The notes: generated from the sequence alone by a model not told the origin. 64,000 nucleotides of DNA from Treponema sp. (GCA_004554075.1 SFOB01000005.1:1-64000), one strand, 5' to 3'; shown: positions 15,248 through 23,842, counted from the first letter of the stretch. Program-made: numbers and translations.

Positions 15248-17281
15248 TTATCGTTCAATATCAACGCTTCTGCGGTGTGACTTCAGCTGTAACTGCCGCT
15301 GTCTCTGTTCAATCTGCCAGTCCAGAGAATCATTTGCCCATTTAGATGCATACTCTTCAAAACTCTTAGTCCCATTACGGTCCATGTCGTTGGCCAGCTT
15401 TCTGAAATCCTCCGAGGACTTTCCCTGAAGAAAAGTCTTAAAACCCAGAACCGCATCATGAAGTTTTGTCACAACTTTTTGACAGCGTTCTGTGAAATTT
15501 GTAACTGCGTGATCAACTTTATCACGCCAGGAACCATCTGCGCTAAGAAGGTCACTCCGAAGCTGACGGCCAATGTCTTCTACATTGATTTTAATTTGCT
15601 CGTTTTCATTAACTGTAGAAGAATAGACTTTGTACTTTGCTTCTACTTTATGAAAGTCATCGAACTTATCTGCAATTTCTTTTGCATTCCTTTCGTTTAT
15701 AGCAGCGTTTTCTTCGTTCAATTTTGCGGCTTCAGCATTTTGGGTTTTGTCTTTTTCCACTGTGCTTGCCATGTTCTTCAAGTCAGATTCCCAGGTTCCA
15801 AGTGATGTTTCCTTTTCTGCCGCGCTTTTCTGTCTGGATGCGATATCAGCCTCTTTTGCATTAGATATTCTTTCAAAGTCTATATCCCTCTGATTTTGAA
15901 AGGCTGCCTGTTCATTAAGTTCTGTTTTGCGAAGCTGGACGGTTTTCTCATCTTCAACAAGATTATCAATGCGCTCAATATAAGGTGCAACTTTTTCTTT
16001 GTCTTTCTGAACTTCTGCAGCCATAGCTTCAACAGCTTCCTTCTGCTTTTCTAGCCCGGAAACATTTTTTTCACGCTGAGCAAGTGCTTCTTCCTTTTCT
16101 TCTGTAGCTTCGTTCAGAACTTCACTTCTTCTGAGGTTCATCTGAGAAGCTTCATAAAGTTTCTGAGTTTCTTTAAGAACAGCCTTGTTGTCCTCTCGTT
16201 TTTTATACTCTTGGATTGAAACAACTTCATCCCGGTCTGTATCGATAGTACGGTCAACTTTAATGCCATAGCTTTCTACCAAGTCCATAAGGCCTTTGCG
16301 GACAGCTTCTTCCATCTGAATCTGAGCAGTAAGCTTTCCTTTTGTTCGGAATCCCATTTCACAGCAGGCTCCAGTAAGCGAAGACTGGAGTTTCATTCCA
16401 TTCCCGATTGCTTTTCCAAACTTCTTTGCACGCATAAGTTGCCAGTCCTGAGCATCAAACTTTGCTTTATCAAATTTATTATCCTTTGATGCTGCTTCTT
16501 TTCTGGCTTTTTCTTCGAGTTCTTTTTTCCATTTCTTTTCTTCTTCCTGTTCTTCTTTTGAAAGGGCATGTGCAATTGGTACATACACAAAATGAACGTG
16601 AACGGCTCCCTGAAGTCTGTCATCTGTAACAGCATCATTTGTTGCTTCATCAGCATGAAGATAGATTCCAATCGGACGGATATTAGGAAAGCGCTTGGGC
16701 ATAATTTCAAGGCAGAATTCCTTGAGAATCTTTTTCGATGATTCTGTATCAAGACGATTATCACGTCGACCAATCTGGAAAATAAACTCATAGTAAGGCT
16801 TTCTTGAATTATCAACCTTTGCACTTTTCTTCATTGAGCCCTGACGTTTGTCATTTTGAATGTGTGCAAGATAATTCTTGATTCTGCGATTTGAGCGCTG
16901 CGTTTTATTATATTCTTCAAGCGCTTCTCCAAAGATTTCTTTGTAAGCAGAATCAAGATTCTTATAGTCCATCCAGATTTCATAGTCTCCGTTTTTTGCA
17001 ACATGATCGAGTTTCTTAACCCAGTTCTCATTTCTACGATTGTGCCCCTCTGCAACTTCCGGTCTGCATTTTGCTGAACATTTAAATCCTTTGTGATTTC
17101 CGTTTTCATCAAATGCATCCTTTCCGGTGATTTTATAATTGAGACGTTGGAGGCCTCTGTTCACGCCTTTCATGTCATCCTTTGAATGAACGACCTTATC
17201 ATAATCATAAAGATGTGGATCTTTTTCTTTAGTAGTACCGTTAATCGGGTCTGTGATTTTAGTCATTGTTTGAATTGCCAT
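15248..17281 (-). CDS. Mob/Pre-family relaxase (plasmid mobilization protein)
   Basis: The relaxase core shows GIYLHADEATNDA (about residue 208) followed by GAVHVHFVYVPIAHA (about 228), matching the histidine-rich metal-binding motif of Mob_Pre (MobV-type) relaxases. These nick one strand at oriT to start conjugative transfer with a helper system. The first 200 residues hold the DNA-binding part. From about 340 to 600 there is a long, heavily charged coiled coil. Length is 677 aa. The gene follows dnaB directly (1-bp junction at 17281). No coupling protein or secretion genes are present, so the element would be mobilizable rather than self-transmissible. Confidence 0.85.
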   Translation of the reverse strand: MAIQTMTKITDPINGTTKEKDPHLYDYDKVVHSKDDMKGVNRGLQRLNYKITGKDAFDENGNHKGFKCSAKCRPEVAEGHNRRNENWVKKLDHVAKNGDYEIWMDYKNLDSAYKEIFGEALEEYNKTQRSNRRIKNYLAHIQNDKRQGSMKKSAKVDNSRKPYYEFIFQIGRRDNRLDTESSKKILKEFCLEIMPKRFPNIRPIGIYLHADEATNDAVTDDRLQGAVHVHFVYVPIAHALSKEEQEEEKKWKKELEEKARKEAASKDNKFDKAKFDAQDWQLMRAKKFGKAIGNGMKLQSSLTGACCEMGFRTKGKLTAQIQMEEAVRKGLMDLVESYGIKVDRTIDTDRDEVVSIQEYKKREDNKAVLKETQKLYEASQMNLRRSEVLNEATEEKEEALAQREKNVSGLEKQKEAVEAMAAEVQKDKEKVAPYIERIDNLVEDEKTVQLRKTELNEQAAFQNQRDIDFERISNAKEADIASRQKSAAEKETSLGTWESDLKNMASTVEKDKTQNAEAAKLNEENAAINERNAKEIADKFDDFHKVEAKYKVYSSTVNENEQIKINVEDIGRQLRSDLLSADGSWRDKVDHAVTNFTERCQKVVTKLHDAVLGFKTFLQGKSSEDFRKLANDMDRNGTKSFEEYASKWANDSLDWQIEQRQRQLQLKSHRRSVDIER

Positions 17282-18672
17282 TAGTACGTCTCCTGATGTT
17301 TGTTTTTATTGGCAAGATATTTTTCTCTTTCCTTGTCAGTCATGTTTTTCATCTTGTCATCTTCTGCTCGACCTTCCTGGTCCGGATCTTCTGAAAAGAT
17401 TGTGAACTGCTTTTCAAAGTTCAGGTAAACTTTTCCACATGGACCGTTTCTGTGTTTCGCAAGTGTCATGTCTCTTTCAAGGAATGGATTAGGATTTCTG
17501 TAGCAGGTTAAATCCCGTTCACCGTTTAAAAGAATTACAAGGTCTGCATCCTGTTCAACAGACCCTGAACCCCTGATGTTAGAAATAGTTGGTTCGTTTC
17601 CTTCAGCATCACGGCCAAGCTGACACAAAGACACAACCGGAATCTTTAATTCACGGGCAAGAGCTTTGAGAGCCTTTGAAATATCAGAAACTTTTTCCCA
17701 GACTGGACCATCTTTATCAACAGTGATAAGTCCCATGTAATCAACAAAAAGAATCCTGATTCCATAATGCAGCTTCATATGTCTTGCACTTGAAATAAGG
17801 GCATCAAGTTCGATGTTTGGAGTATCATCGATATAAAACTTGCGGCTTGCGTAATAGGCTGTTGCTTCATAAAGCTTCTGCTTCATTTCAGTTGTGTATT
17901 TACCGCTTCTGATTCTGGATGCATCAAGTCGTGTACGCTGACTTACCATTCTTGTCATAATCTGGCGCTGACTCATTTCTGCACTGATAAAGCCGCATGA
18001 AATATCTTTTTCCATAAGGTTTTGCATCATAGAAATTGCGAGTGCAGTTTTGCCGATTGAAGGACGGGCTCCGATAATGATTACATCTTCATTCTGAAAT
18101 CCGTCTGTCATGCGGTCTAGAGTAGGAAAACCTACTTTTATACCTCTGTCTTCTCCCCAGGTTTCTTCGCTGTATTTGAGAAACTCGTTGTAATCTTCTG
18201 CAAGAGCTTTTGGAGTCCAGATTTTTGTTGCAGTAGTTGCAGATGAAATCTTAAAAACGTTATCTTCAAGATTTTTGAAAATTGTCGAGTTATCAGCCTG
18301 GCCAAGTTTCTCAAGATTGTCTTTAAGTACCAAGTAAAGAGCCCTGCACTGAGCGTACTTGATAATCTTATCCTGATAGAAATTAAAGTTTGATGCTGTC
18401 GGAACTTCATCAGTAAGGCTTGCAACATAACCTGCATTTCCCGCAGCTGGAAGCAATCCGTTGTTCATTAATTCTGTTGTCAGGGTACAAAGATCAACAT
18501 TTATTCCAGACTTATAAAGTTTGATGATGTTTTCATAAATGACACGATGCTTTGCTTCATGAAACATTGAAGCCTGAGTTTTAGCGATTACATCACAGAT
18601 AACCTTATTATCCATGAGCATGCAGGCAAGCAGCTGCTTTTCAGCGTTCTCATCAAAAAAGATCTTACTCAT
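17281..18672 (-). CDS. dnaB: DnaB-family replicative DNA helicase
   Basis: DnaB N-terminal domain (EKQLLACMLMDNKVICDVI, then GNAGYVASLTDEVPTASN) is followed by the RecA-like ATPase: GARPSIGKT Walker A (about residue 204), LFVDYMGLI Walker B and RGSGSVEQDADLVILL. Length is 463 aa. The ATG at 18672 is chosen because GGAGG lies 8 bases upstream; an earlier in-frame start at 18702 lacks one. It overlaps the end of the initiator gene by 8 bp. An element-borne DnaB next to an initiator suggests that the island can replicate on its own after excision. Confidence 0.92.
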   Translation of the reverse strand: MSKIFFDENAEKQLLACMLMDNKVICDVIAKTQASMFHEAKHRVIYENIIKLYKSGINVDLCTLTTELMNNGLLPAAGNAGYVASLTDEVPTASNFNFYQDKIIKYAQCRALYLVLKDNLEKLGQADNSTIFKNLEDNVFKISSATTATKIWTPKALAEDYNEFLKYSEETWGEDRGIKVGFPTLDRMTDGFQNEDVIIIGARPSIGKTALAISMMQNLMEKDISCGFISAEMSQRQIMTRMVSQRTRLDASRIRSGKYTTEMKQKLYEATAYYASRKFYIDDTPNIELDALISSARHMKLHYGIRILFVDYMGLITVDKDGPVWEKVSDISKALKALARELKIPVVSLCQLGRDAEGNEPTISNIRGSGSVEQDADLVILLNGERDLTCYRNPNPFLERDMTLAKHRNGPCGKVYLNFEKQFTIFSEDPDQEGRAEDDKMKNMTDKEREKYLANKNKHQETY

Positions 18673-19555
18673 TGCTGCCTCCTTCCATAGCCTGAATCTC
18701 ATCTAAGGAAAGGCCGCAGATACATTGTCTTGTTATGAAATCGATGCTCTTAAACTTATGACCACAGGAAGGACAGATTTGTTCCGGATCTTCATAGGAA
18801 AGAATCTTTTCCTTCTGTTTTCTGACTCTGATATATTCATTAATCAGATTTACATTACAGGCGGATTTATAAAGATAGGAATCGAGTTTCTTTGCAGAAT
18901 CCTTTTTCTCCTGATAGAGCCAGTCAAAATAGTCTTTTACATCGAGGCCTCTTTCATTACAAACTTGGAGAATTTTTTCATAAAAATCATCTGTGAAAGT
19001 TAATTCATATGACTCTTCGATGTACTTCTTAAGTTCTTCATTACTAGAATTCTCACTAACTACTGACTTAGTAGTAGTTAGTATTTTATTGTTAGTATAT
19101 TTAGTTAGTACCTGTTGATTTTCGACATCGTTTAATGACGGTTTTGAGCAATGCTCGTTCTCAGAATCAACAATGCTCTGCTGATTTTCAACAGTGCACT
19201 GTTTCTTTTGTGCATTGAGCATATCAAAAATTGTAAAGACCCCTTCAGGTAATTCGACTACTTTGTAATTGAAAGTCCCGTCATCATTCTTTCTGATGTT
19301 GAGATATCCAAGTTCTTGAAGTTCCTTTAAGCAGGAATCAATAGCTGTGCGTTTGCTTGCGTTATAGTCTTTAAGGGAAGTTTTATAAAGACACCAGTCT
19401 CCAGGAAGACTTAAAAGCTGTGCGAGTAATCCTCTAGCTCCGTTTGAAAGTCTTATATCCTGTAAAAATTTGTTTGAGATTCTTGTGAAGTTACTTTTGT
19501 GTTCATCAAGAACAAAATCAATGTTTCCTCTCATATTTGATTTTGCGTCGGACAT
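18665..19555 (-). CDS. replication initiator-like protein with winged-helix domain
   Basis: Residues about 25-110 look like a winged helix of plasmid or phage initiators: RISNKFLQDIRLSNGARGLLAQLLSLPGDWCLYKTSLKDY, then ELQELGYLNIRK. A zinc ribbon closes the protein: CPSCGHKFKS...CICG. It is placed directly in front of dnaB with overlap, like phage replisome organisers. The start is uncertain: the ATG at 19555 follows a terminator-like hairpin at once and has no ribosome site, while an in-frame ATG at 19654 would add 33 residues. The role is inferred from layout and domain type, not from a named family. Confidence 0.72.
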   Translation of the reverse strand: MSDAKSNMRGNIDFVLDEHKSNFTRISNKFLQDIRLSNGARGLLAQLLSLPGDWCLYKTSLKDYNASKRTAIDSCLKELQELGYLNIRKNDDGTFNYKVVELPEGVFTIFDMLNAQKKQCTVENQQSIVDSENEHCSKPSLNDVENQQVLTKYTNNKILTTTKSVVSENSSNEELKKYIEESYELTFTDDFYEKILQVCNERGLDVKDYFDWLYQEKKDSAKKLDSYLYKSACNVNLINEYIRVRKQKEKILSYEDPEQICPSCGHKFKSIDFITRQCICGLSLDEIQAMEGGSNE

Positions 19556-19595
19556 AAAAAAAGCCCGGCGCTTTCCTAAAAAAGCAATCCGCCGG
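19553..19595 (-). terminator. terminator-like hairpin abutting the initiator start codon
   Basis: On the minus strand CCGGCG and CGCCGG (plus positions 19590-19595 and 19565-19570) enclose 19 nt and are followed by GC and seven T residues that run straight into ATG. It could end transcripts of the upstream relBE genes, or act as an attenuator for the replication genes. Confidence 0.6.
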
Positions 19596-19724
19596 AATAC
19601 ACTGCTTTTTAGTGCATCCGGTAAGGATTGTAATTTAGTTCCACGCCAGGCCATTCAGTGATGAACTGGAAGTGACTTCCTTTGTCTGAAACTCAGATTC
19701 GGAAGATTATTGTTTGATAAAGGT

Positions 19725-20039
19725 TTATTTCCAGATTTGATCCAAATCCATTTGTCCGCCGATAACTCTCATGACATTTACAATATGGTTTTCTTCATCG
19801 ACCATATAGAAAACAAGATAGTTATCTACAGGAAAATATCTTAAACCTCTGCTATGCCATGGTTCTTTAGAATATCTTCTAAATCCATTTGGCAAAAGAT
19901 CCAAATTTAGTATCTCCTTCTGAATGCGAGATAATTGAGCTTCGGCATTTCTGATAGATTTCCTTTCATAAGCAAGAAAATCATAATGTCTTTGCATATC
20001 ATCAATCGCTTCAGGAGCAATAACAACTTTATAAGTCAA
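19725..20039 (-). CDS. relE: RelE/ParE-family toxin
   Basis: The 104-aa protein has the RelE/ParE layout: YKVVIAPEAIDDMQRHYDFLA at the start, a helical hairpin, then RRYSKEPWHSRGLRYFPVDNYLVFYMVDEENHIVNVMRVIGG. RelE members cut mRNA at the ribosome and ParE members poison gyrase; the sequence here looks nearer the RelE side but this is not certain. The start is TTG at 20039, directly after the stop codon of the antitoxin gene, so translation is coupled. The pair sits inside the replication block, where it would stabilise the element. Confidence 0.85.
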   Translation of the reverse strand: MTYKVVIAPEAIDDMQRHYDFLAYERKSIRNAEAQLSRIQKEILNLDLLPNGFRRYSKEPWHSRGLRYFPVDNYLVFYMVDEENHIVNVMRVIGGQMDLDQIWK

Positions 20040-20342
20040 TTACCTAGCCCTCTTGATTCTTGCAAAAGCTTCTTCTGCAGGAACCCCTTCGCCACGGAGG
20101 ATGCTCTGATAAGCTTTATCCATTTCTTCATTGAACTGTTCTTCAGTCATTTCAGAAATATTCAAAGGCTTTTTAGAAGGAAGCTGGGCCTTAAATGGCA
20201 ATCCATTATTAAGGATAATCTGCTTATAAAACATGTTGATTGCAGTAGATACAGGAATTCCAAGTGCTGCGAGAATTGCTTCTGCAGGTCCTTTTGTTTC
20301 TGGTTCTATTCTTGCATAAAGATTTGCTGTTTTAGCTGCCAT
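20040..20342 (-). CDS. relB: RelB/DinJ-family antitoxin
   Basis: The N-terminus is a ribbon-helix-helix (NLYARIEPETKGPAEAILAALGIPVSTAINMFYKQII), as in DinJ/RelB, which binds its own promoter. The C-terminus (ISEMTEEQFNEEMDKAY...EEAFARIKR) would wrap the toxin. The ATG at 20342 has AAGAGGT upstream, giving 100 aa. It is followed immediately by the toxin gene. Confidence 0.9.
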   Translation of the reverse strand: MAAKTANLYARIEPETKGPAEAILAALGIPVSTAINMFYKQIILNNGLPFKAQLPSKKPLNISEMTEEQFNEEMDKAYQSILRGEGVPAEEAFARIKRAR

Positions 20343-20355
20343 ATATACCTCTTGT

Positions 20356-20388
20356 ATTATAATATAAGTCATTGTGCGTACAAACGCA
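20356..20388 (-). promoter_or_regulatory. promoter and operator of the relBE pair
   Basis: On the minus strand a -35 TTGTAC (plus 20378-20383) and a perfect -10 TATAAT (plus 20356-20361) are 16 bp apart. The inverted repeat TGCGT-acaa-ACGCA (20375-20388) overlaps the -35 box, as expected for an autoregulated antitoxin. Confidence 0.6.
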
Positions 20389-20412
20389 ATACAAATATAA
20401 CTTATATCCATC

Positions 20413-20452
20413 AAAAAAAGGGAAGGTCCGGTTCAACGAACTGAACCTTCCC
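20413..20452 (-). terminator. rho-independent terminator after the parB-like gene
   Basis: Arms GGGAAGG...GGTTCA and TGAACC..CCTTCCC (20420-20452) form a strong stem, followed on the minus strand by seven T residues (plus 20413-20419). It lies about 40 bp after the parB-like stop and insulates the relBE promoter. Confidence 0.87.
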
Positions 20453-20491
20453 AGGTGGTAAGGCCCGCGGATTTCGGACCTTATTTCATGT

Positions 20492-21430
20492 TTAAGCTGT
20501 TTCCTTTTCGGAAACTGTTTCTGCTGCAGGAATTGTCTGAACTGATTTCATAAGAATGTTCATTGCATATTCGGCAACTGAAACGTTTGCAGCCTGTGCT
20601 GCGTTTTGAATCAAGGCGAAGTCTTCTGGTTTGAACTTCAAGCTGAGTTTTTCAACCTGAGGCTTTTCTGCAGAAGGCTTCTTAGGCTTTGGAAGAGATT
20701 CTACTGCAGGTGATGTATCATCTGATTCAATTGCGGCTGTTTCAAAAGGAGCTTCGATAACAGCATCTGGAGTACTCTCCGTTGTTTCTTCAACAACTTC
20801 AGAAGGTGTCTGAGCTTCTTCTTCCTGAACGGGCATTTCTTCAGTCTTCTTCTCTTCCTTCATCGTAGTATAAGCTTTGTGAAGACTGATTTCGCCAGCA
20901 CGAAGAGCAGCTTTGATTTCATCAGTTGCTTTAAGATCAACTTCCTTAGCTTTTGAAATCTGACGAGGTGAAACTCTAAGCTTTTCTGCAATCTCAACAT
21001 CTGTAAAAAGCTTGTTTCCTTCTTCATCTTTCATAGCTGCAAGTTTGTTATAAGTATCAATCAAAATTGATTCATCAGCGATGTTGCGGCGGTTCACCTG
21101 TAAACCAAGCGCATATAACAAAGCTTCTTTCTTTGATTCAAACTTCTTGATGATAACCGGCACTTTTGTAATTCCGGCAATCTGACAGGCCATGAAGCGG
21201 CTGTTTCCGTCAAGAATGGCATAGTTTTCATCAAGGATGATTGGCTGGGATTTATCAAATCCATTTGCCTTCATGTCTTCAGCAATTCGCTGAACTTTGT
21301 CTTCTTCCTGCTTGAAAACTGCTTTATAGTCTTCATCAAAATGAAGTTTATCGATTGATACTGTGAAGATTTTATCTTCTGTGTTTACTGCTTTTGCAGC
21401 CTTATTCAAAATGTTATTAATAAAACTCAT
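20492..21430 (-). CDS. ParB-like partition protein
   Basis: The ParB/Srx-type nuclease-like domain is seen in SIDKLHFDEDYKAVF...RIAEDMKANGFDKSQPIILDENYAILDGNSRFMACQIAGITKVPVII (about residues 20-90). It is followed by a helix-turn-helix (TDVEIAEKLRVSPRQISKAKEV). The C-terminal third is low-complexity Glu/Pro/Thr-rich and ends in a segment like ribbon-helix-helix proteins (LSLKFKPEDFALIQNAAQAANVSVAEYAMNILM). The ATG at 21430 is supported by AGAGGAT. No ParA is next to it, so a pure regulator role is possible. It runs with the 119-aa and HTH genes upstream. Confidence 0.85.
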   Translation of the reverse strand: MSFINNILNKAAKAVNTEDKIFTVSIDKLHFDEDYKAVFKQEEDKVQRIAEDMKANGFDKSQPIILDENYAILDGNSRFMACQIAGITKVPVIIKKFESKKEALLYALGLQVNRRNIADESILIDTYNKLAAMKDEEGNKLFTDVEIAEKLRVSPRQISKAKEVDLKATDEIKAALRAGEISLHKAYTTMKEEKKTEEMPVQEEEAQTPSEVVEETTESTPDAVIEAPFETAAIESDDTSPAVESLPKPKKPSAEKPQVEKLSLKFKPEDFALIQNAAQAANVSVAEYAMNILMKSVQTIPAAETVSEKETA

Positions 21431-21460
21431 ATAAATCCTCTTATGTTTTGATAGCACCGA

Positions 21461-21820
21461 TTAAGCGACGCCTTTGAATTTTAAGCTTCTGCTTCTGGAT
21501 AATGCTTTTGCTGCATTCCACTTGTTTACCGGGATGCAGGAATAGTCTGTTAAGGAACCATCCTTTACATTGACTACAAAGATTATCTCTCCGTAGAAAA
21601 CACGAAGCCTGTTAAGGTCGTATAAGTACAGGGCTGTAAAGTCCGGCTTAAAGGCCTCAACTTTTTTACTATCTGCTGAACTGTCAGAATCCTCTGCAGT
21701 AACAACAGATTTCAAGTAAACATTTCTGTCATGAACAGTAAATGTCGCTGTTACACTTCCAGTAGTAGGGCACTGTTCAGCCATCTGGCTGATTGCCGAT
21801 GCGAATACCTCTAAACTCAT
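21461..21820 (-). CDS. hypothetical protein, 119 aa
   Basis: No family is recognised. The protein is soluble, with alternating beta-like segments (SVTATFTVHDRNVYLKSVV, LNRLRVFYGEIIFVVNVKDG) and no cysteine motif beyond scattered residues. It is coupled to the HTH gene in front (4-bp overlap at 21817-21820) and followed 30 bp later by the parB-like gene, so it belongs to the element's maintenance operon. Confidence 0.65.
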   Translation of the reverse strand: MSLEVFASAISQMAEQCPTTGSVTATFTVHDRNVYLKSVVTAEDSDSSADSKKVEAFKPDFTALYLYDLNRLRVFYGEIIFVVNVKDGSLTDYSCIPVNKWNAAKALSRSRSLKFKGVA

Positions 21821-22059
21821 GCAGCGCCTCCTTTGGAAGCTTTATGCATTCGGCCATCAGAACGATGTGCCTGAATGTACGCTGCAAGATCATCACGATA
21901 CACGAAGGTATGACCATTCATGCGTGTTCTTGGTAACTCGCTGTCTGGAATATGAGAGTCCAGCTGTGCATAAGAGATTTTAAGGATTTCCTTGACCTGA
22001 GTTCTGGTCAAAAGAGTTTCGTTTGGAAATTCTACGATTTCCAACACGTTATTTTTCAT
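21817..22059 (-). CDS. small excisionase-like HTH protein
   Basis: The 80-aa protein has a MerR-like winged helix: LLTRTQVKEILKISYAQLDSHI, then LPRTRMNGHTFVYRDDLAAYIQAHR. This is the helix-turn-helix_17 layout seen in Xis excisionases and small plasmid regulators. It lies one gene from the integrase on the same strand. A role as recombination directionality factor is likely; a plain transcription regulator is the alternative. Confidence 0.72.
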   Translation of the reverse strand: MKNNVLEIVEFPNETLLTRTQVKEILKISYAQLDSHIPDSELPRTRMNGHTFVYRDDLAAYIQAHRSDGRMHKASKGGAA

Positions 22060-22138
22060 TTGATTCCCCGTGATCTGCGAAAATCACTTTTAGTAAAAAC
22101 ATTGGCCAGATTAGTGACCGTTGCAAAAATAAAGAAAT

Positions 22139-22166
22139 CAAAAAATTTTTCGCATTAAATTTTTTG
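22139..22166. repeat. AT-rich perfect inverted repeat
   Basis: CAAAAAATTT (22139-22148) and AAATTTTTTG (22157-22166) flank 8 bp. It lies in the 279-bp gene-free stretch between the excisionase-like gene and the integrase, a likely place for the promoter of the maintenance operon, a binding site of a regulator, or an origin. Confidence 0.5.
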
Positions 22167-22245
22167 AAGACGGTTTAGGGCAGGTCTTTCAAAAAATATA
22201 TGCTGTTTACCTCCTAACCCGGGCAGGCGAAGGTTTATTTATTAA

Positions 22246-22270
22246 GTACATTTTCAATATAACAATGTAC
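22246..22270. repeat. GTACATT inverted repeat
   Basis: GTACATT (22246-22252) and AATGTAC (22264-22270) flank 11 bp. It lies 69 bp after the integrase stop. It could be a regulator or Xis site. Confidence 0.45.
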
Positions 22271-22338
22271 CAGAATATAATCAAGTATAATCCAATCAAA
22301 TATGCACAAATAAGCTGTAATCTGCTTTAGTTTCTCGA

Positions 22339-23667
22339 CTATGCCTCCATACCATGGCGTTTAAGTGTTTTCGTTACGATATTACCAAATAACTGCTCTG
22401 CTGCTTTTCCCATTGTTTTAAGGCTTTCATCATGTTCGATGTGCTTAGAGTAATGTTCAAACATCTGCTGTGTTTTATGACCTGACACTTCTCGAATCAT
22501 TCTGTCATCATGAACAAGGCGTTTTGCTTCTGTACAGAATTCATGTCTCCAGCAATGGAATGTAATTGATTTTGGATTTTCATAGCCGATATCTTCAAGT
22601 GCCCTCTGAAGGTACTTGTTGAATCCTCTCTGACTTACTGGCTTTTCAGGTTTGTCACCAAAGAAAATAAATGCCTTCTGACCTTCCTGAACTTTCCATG
22701 GATTAAATTCAAGCTGATTAAGTAAAGCTTCATGCAAGTCTTTGGAAATAGGGCAGTCACGTTCTTCTCCATTCTTTGTTGATTTAAGACCAACATATTT
22801 ATCCCATGAATGAGATACGTGAATGTGATCTTCAAAAAGGTCTTCAAGTCTGATTGCTTGAACTTCGCCTGCACGCATTCCTGTGTACATGGCAACAAGA
22901 TTTGCAAGGCGGCACATTTCATTTTCCCATTTTGCAGAAAATACATCCGGTACGCTCTGCATAGGAACGATTTTTCTTTCGTTGACAGCCTTAACTTTGA
23001 CATGAGGAATATTATCAAAACCTGTCATCTGAGTAAGATGCTTCTGATACGCCCATCTTAAAGGAACGGTGACAGCATCAACAATTCCCTTTACAGTCTT
23101 AGGAGCAAGACCTTCAAGCTTTGGATCCTGATAAATTGCTGCTACATCGTCAGGAGTAATTTCACCAAGGAAACGTCCTTCAAAATGTTTGGACCAGTAG
23201 TTCTTGATTCTTCCCTTTGCTGTAGCAAAATAGGAATGACTTAATTCTGAACCAAGAACTTTGTTCTCTTTTGCATAAGGAGAGTTTTCATAATCCCAGA
23301 ATTCATTAAAGAACTCTAAAGCATCACGACTTTCCGGTGTTGCACGAATAATACCAGAAACAAGATATTTTCGGTCCACAAGAATATCAACGATGCTTTG
23401 TACATCAGAGAAATTAAAATCAAGTGTTTTAAGCTTGTTTAGAAAATTGATTTTTTCCAGATTTGTTTTATCCTGGTCTGGAACCTTTGCGTTGCTTCTG
23501 GCAGGAATGTTTCCTGTAGTAAGCCAAGTGTAGGCTATTTTTTTAGCCTCTGCATAATTAGAAGTACCAGTGCATTTCATACTTGAAAGAGATCCATCTT
23601 CAAGACGAAACTTCACATAGTAATTACCGCCATGGCGACGAGTTGTTAAATAAAAAAGCTCAGCCAT
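22339..23667 (-). CDS. int: tyrosine recombinase (integrase) of the island
   Basis: The catalytic residues of the tyrosine recombinase family are visible: Arg in YTGMRAGEVQAIRLEDL (about residue 263), HCWRHEF (His-x-x-Arg, about 370), SGHKT, and the nucleophile in MFEHYSKH (about 405). The N-terminus (TTRRHGGNYYVKFRLEDGS) fits an arm-binding domain, and a core-binding domain follows. The ATG at 23667 is chosen for AAGGTGG upstream, giving 442 aa. Its start lies 129 bp from the attachment repeat in the tRNA gene, the standard position. It should cut within the 47-bp repeat. Confidence 0.94.
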   Translation of the reverse strand: MAELFYLTTRRHGGNYYVKFRLEDGSLSSMKCTGTSNYAEAKKIAYTWLTTGNIPARSNAKVPDQDKTNLEKINFLNKLKTLDFNFSDVQSIVDILVDRKYLVSGIIRATPESRDALEFFNEFWDYENSPYAKENKVLGSELSHSYFATAKGRIKNYWSKHFEGRFLGEITPDDVAAIYQDPKLEGLAPKTVKGIVDAVTVPLRWAYQKHLTQMTGFDNIPHVKVKAVNERKIVPMQSVPDVFSAKWENEMCRLANLVAMYTGMRAGEVQAIRLEDLFEDHIHVSHSWDKYVGLKSTKNGEERDCPISKDLHEALLNQLEFNPWKVQEGQKAFIFFGDKPEKPVSQRGFNKYLQRALEDIGYENPKSITFHCWRHEFCTEAKRLVHDDRMIREVSGHKTQQMFEHYSKHIEHDESLKTMGKAAEQLFGNIVTKTLKRHGMEA

Positions 23668-23753
23668 AGAAACCACCTTAACTTCAAGCCTCAAAGCTTT
23701 TCTACAAAGCCTTGATACATTTAGTAAGTATTTCCACGCTGAGCTTATTCAAG

Positions 23754-23773
23754 ATAAGTCAGAAGTGACTTAT
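23754..23773. repeat. inverted repeat between integrase and attachment site
   Basis: ATAAGTC (23754-23760) and GACTTAT (23767-23773) flank 6 bp. The AAGTGACTT core also occurs as the palindrome GGAAGTGACTTCC at 19668-19680. A site here could bind integrase, Xis or a repressor of int. Confidence 0.45.
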
Positions 23774-23795
23774 TTCCTTATAACATAAGGATTTA

Positions 23796-23842
23796 AGATT
23801 TAGCGGGGGCAGGACTCGAACCTGCGGCCTCCGGGTTATGAG
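23796..23842. repeat. attachment site repeat, right end of island (attR-type)
   Basis: This is the second copy of the 47-bp exact direct repeat found at 13-59. It covers the 3' part of tRNA-fMet from the anticodon to 5 bp beyond the tRNA end. The tRNA 5' part (23843-23873) is host sequence, while the 3' part here was supplied by the element. Confidence 0.93.

Noticed and set aside
14993..15280. Open frame over the structured element
   Set aside because: The frame arises from inverted-repeat sequence and crosses the relaxase terminator. It has no ribosome site.
15248..18672. Self-transmissible conjugative element
   Set aside because: No VirB4, VirD4 coupling protein or other type IV secretion gene was seen anywhere in the island.
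60..23795. Prophage
   Set aside because: There are no capsid, portal, terminase, tail or lysis genes; relaxase, DnaB, ParB-like and RelBE genes point to a mobilizable plasmid-like element.
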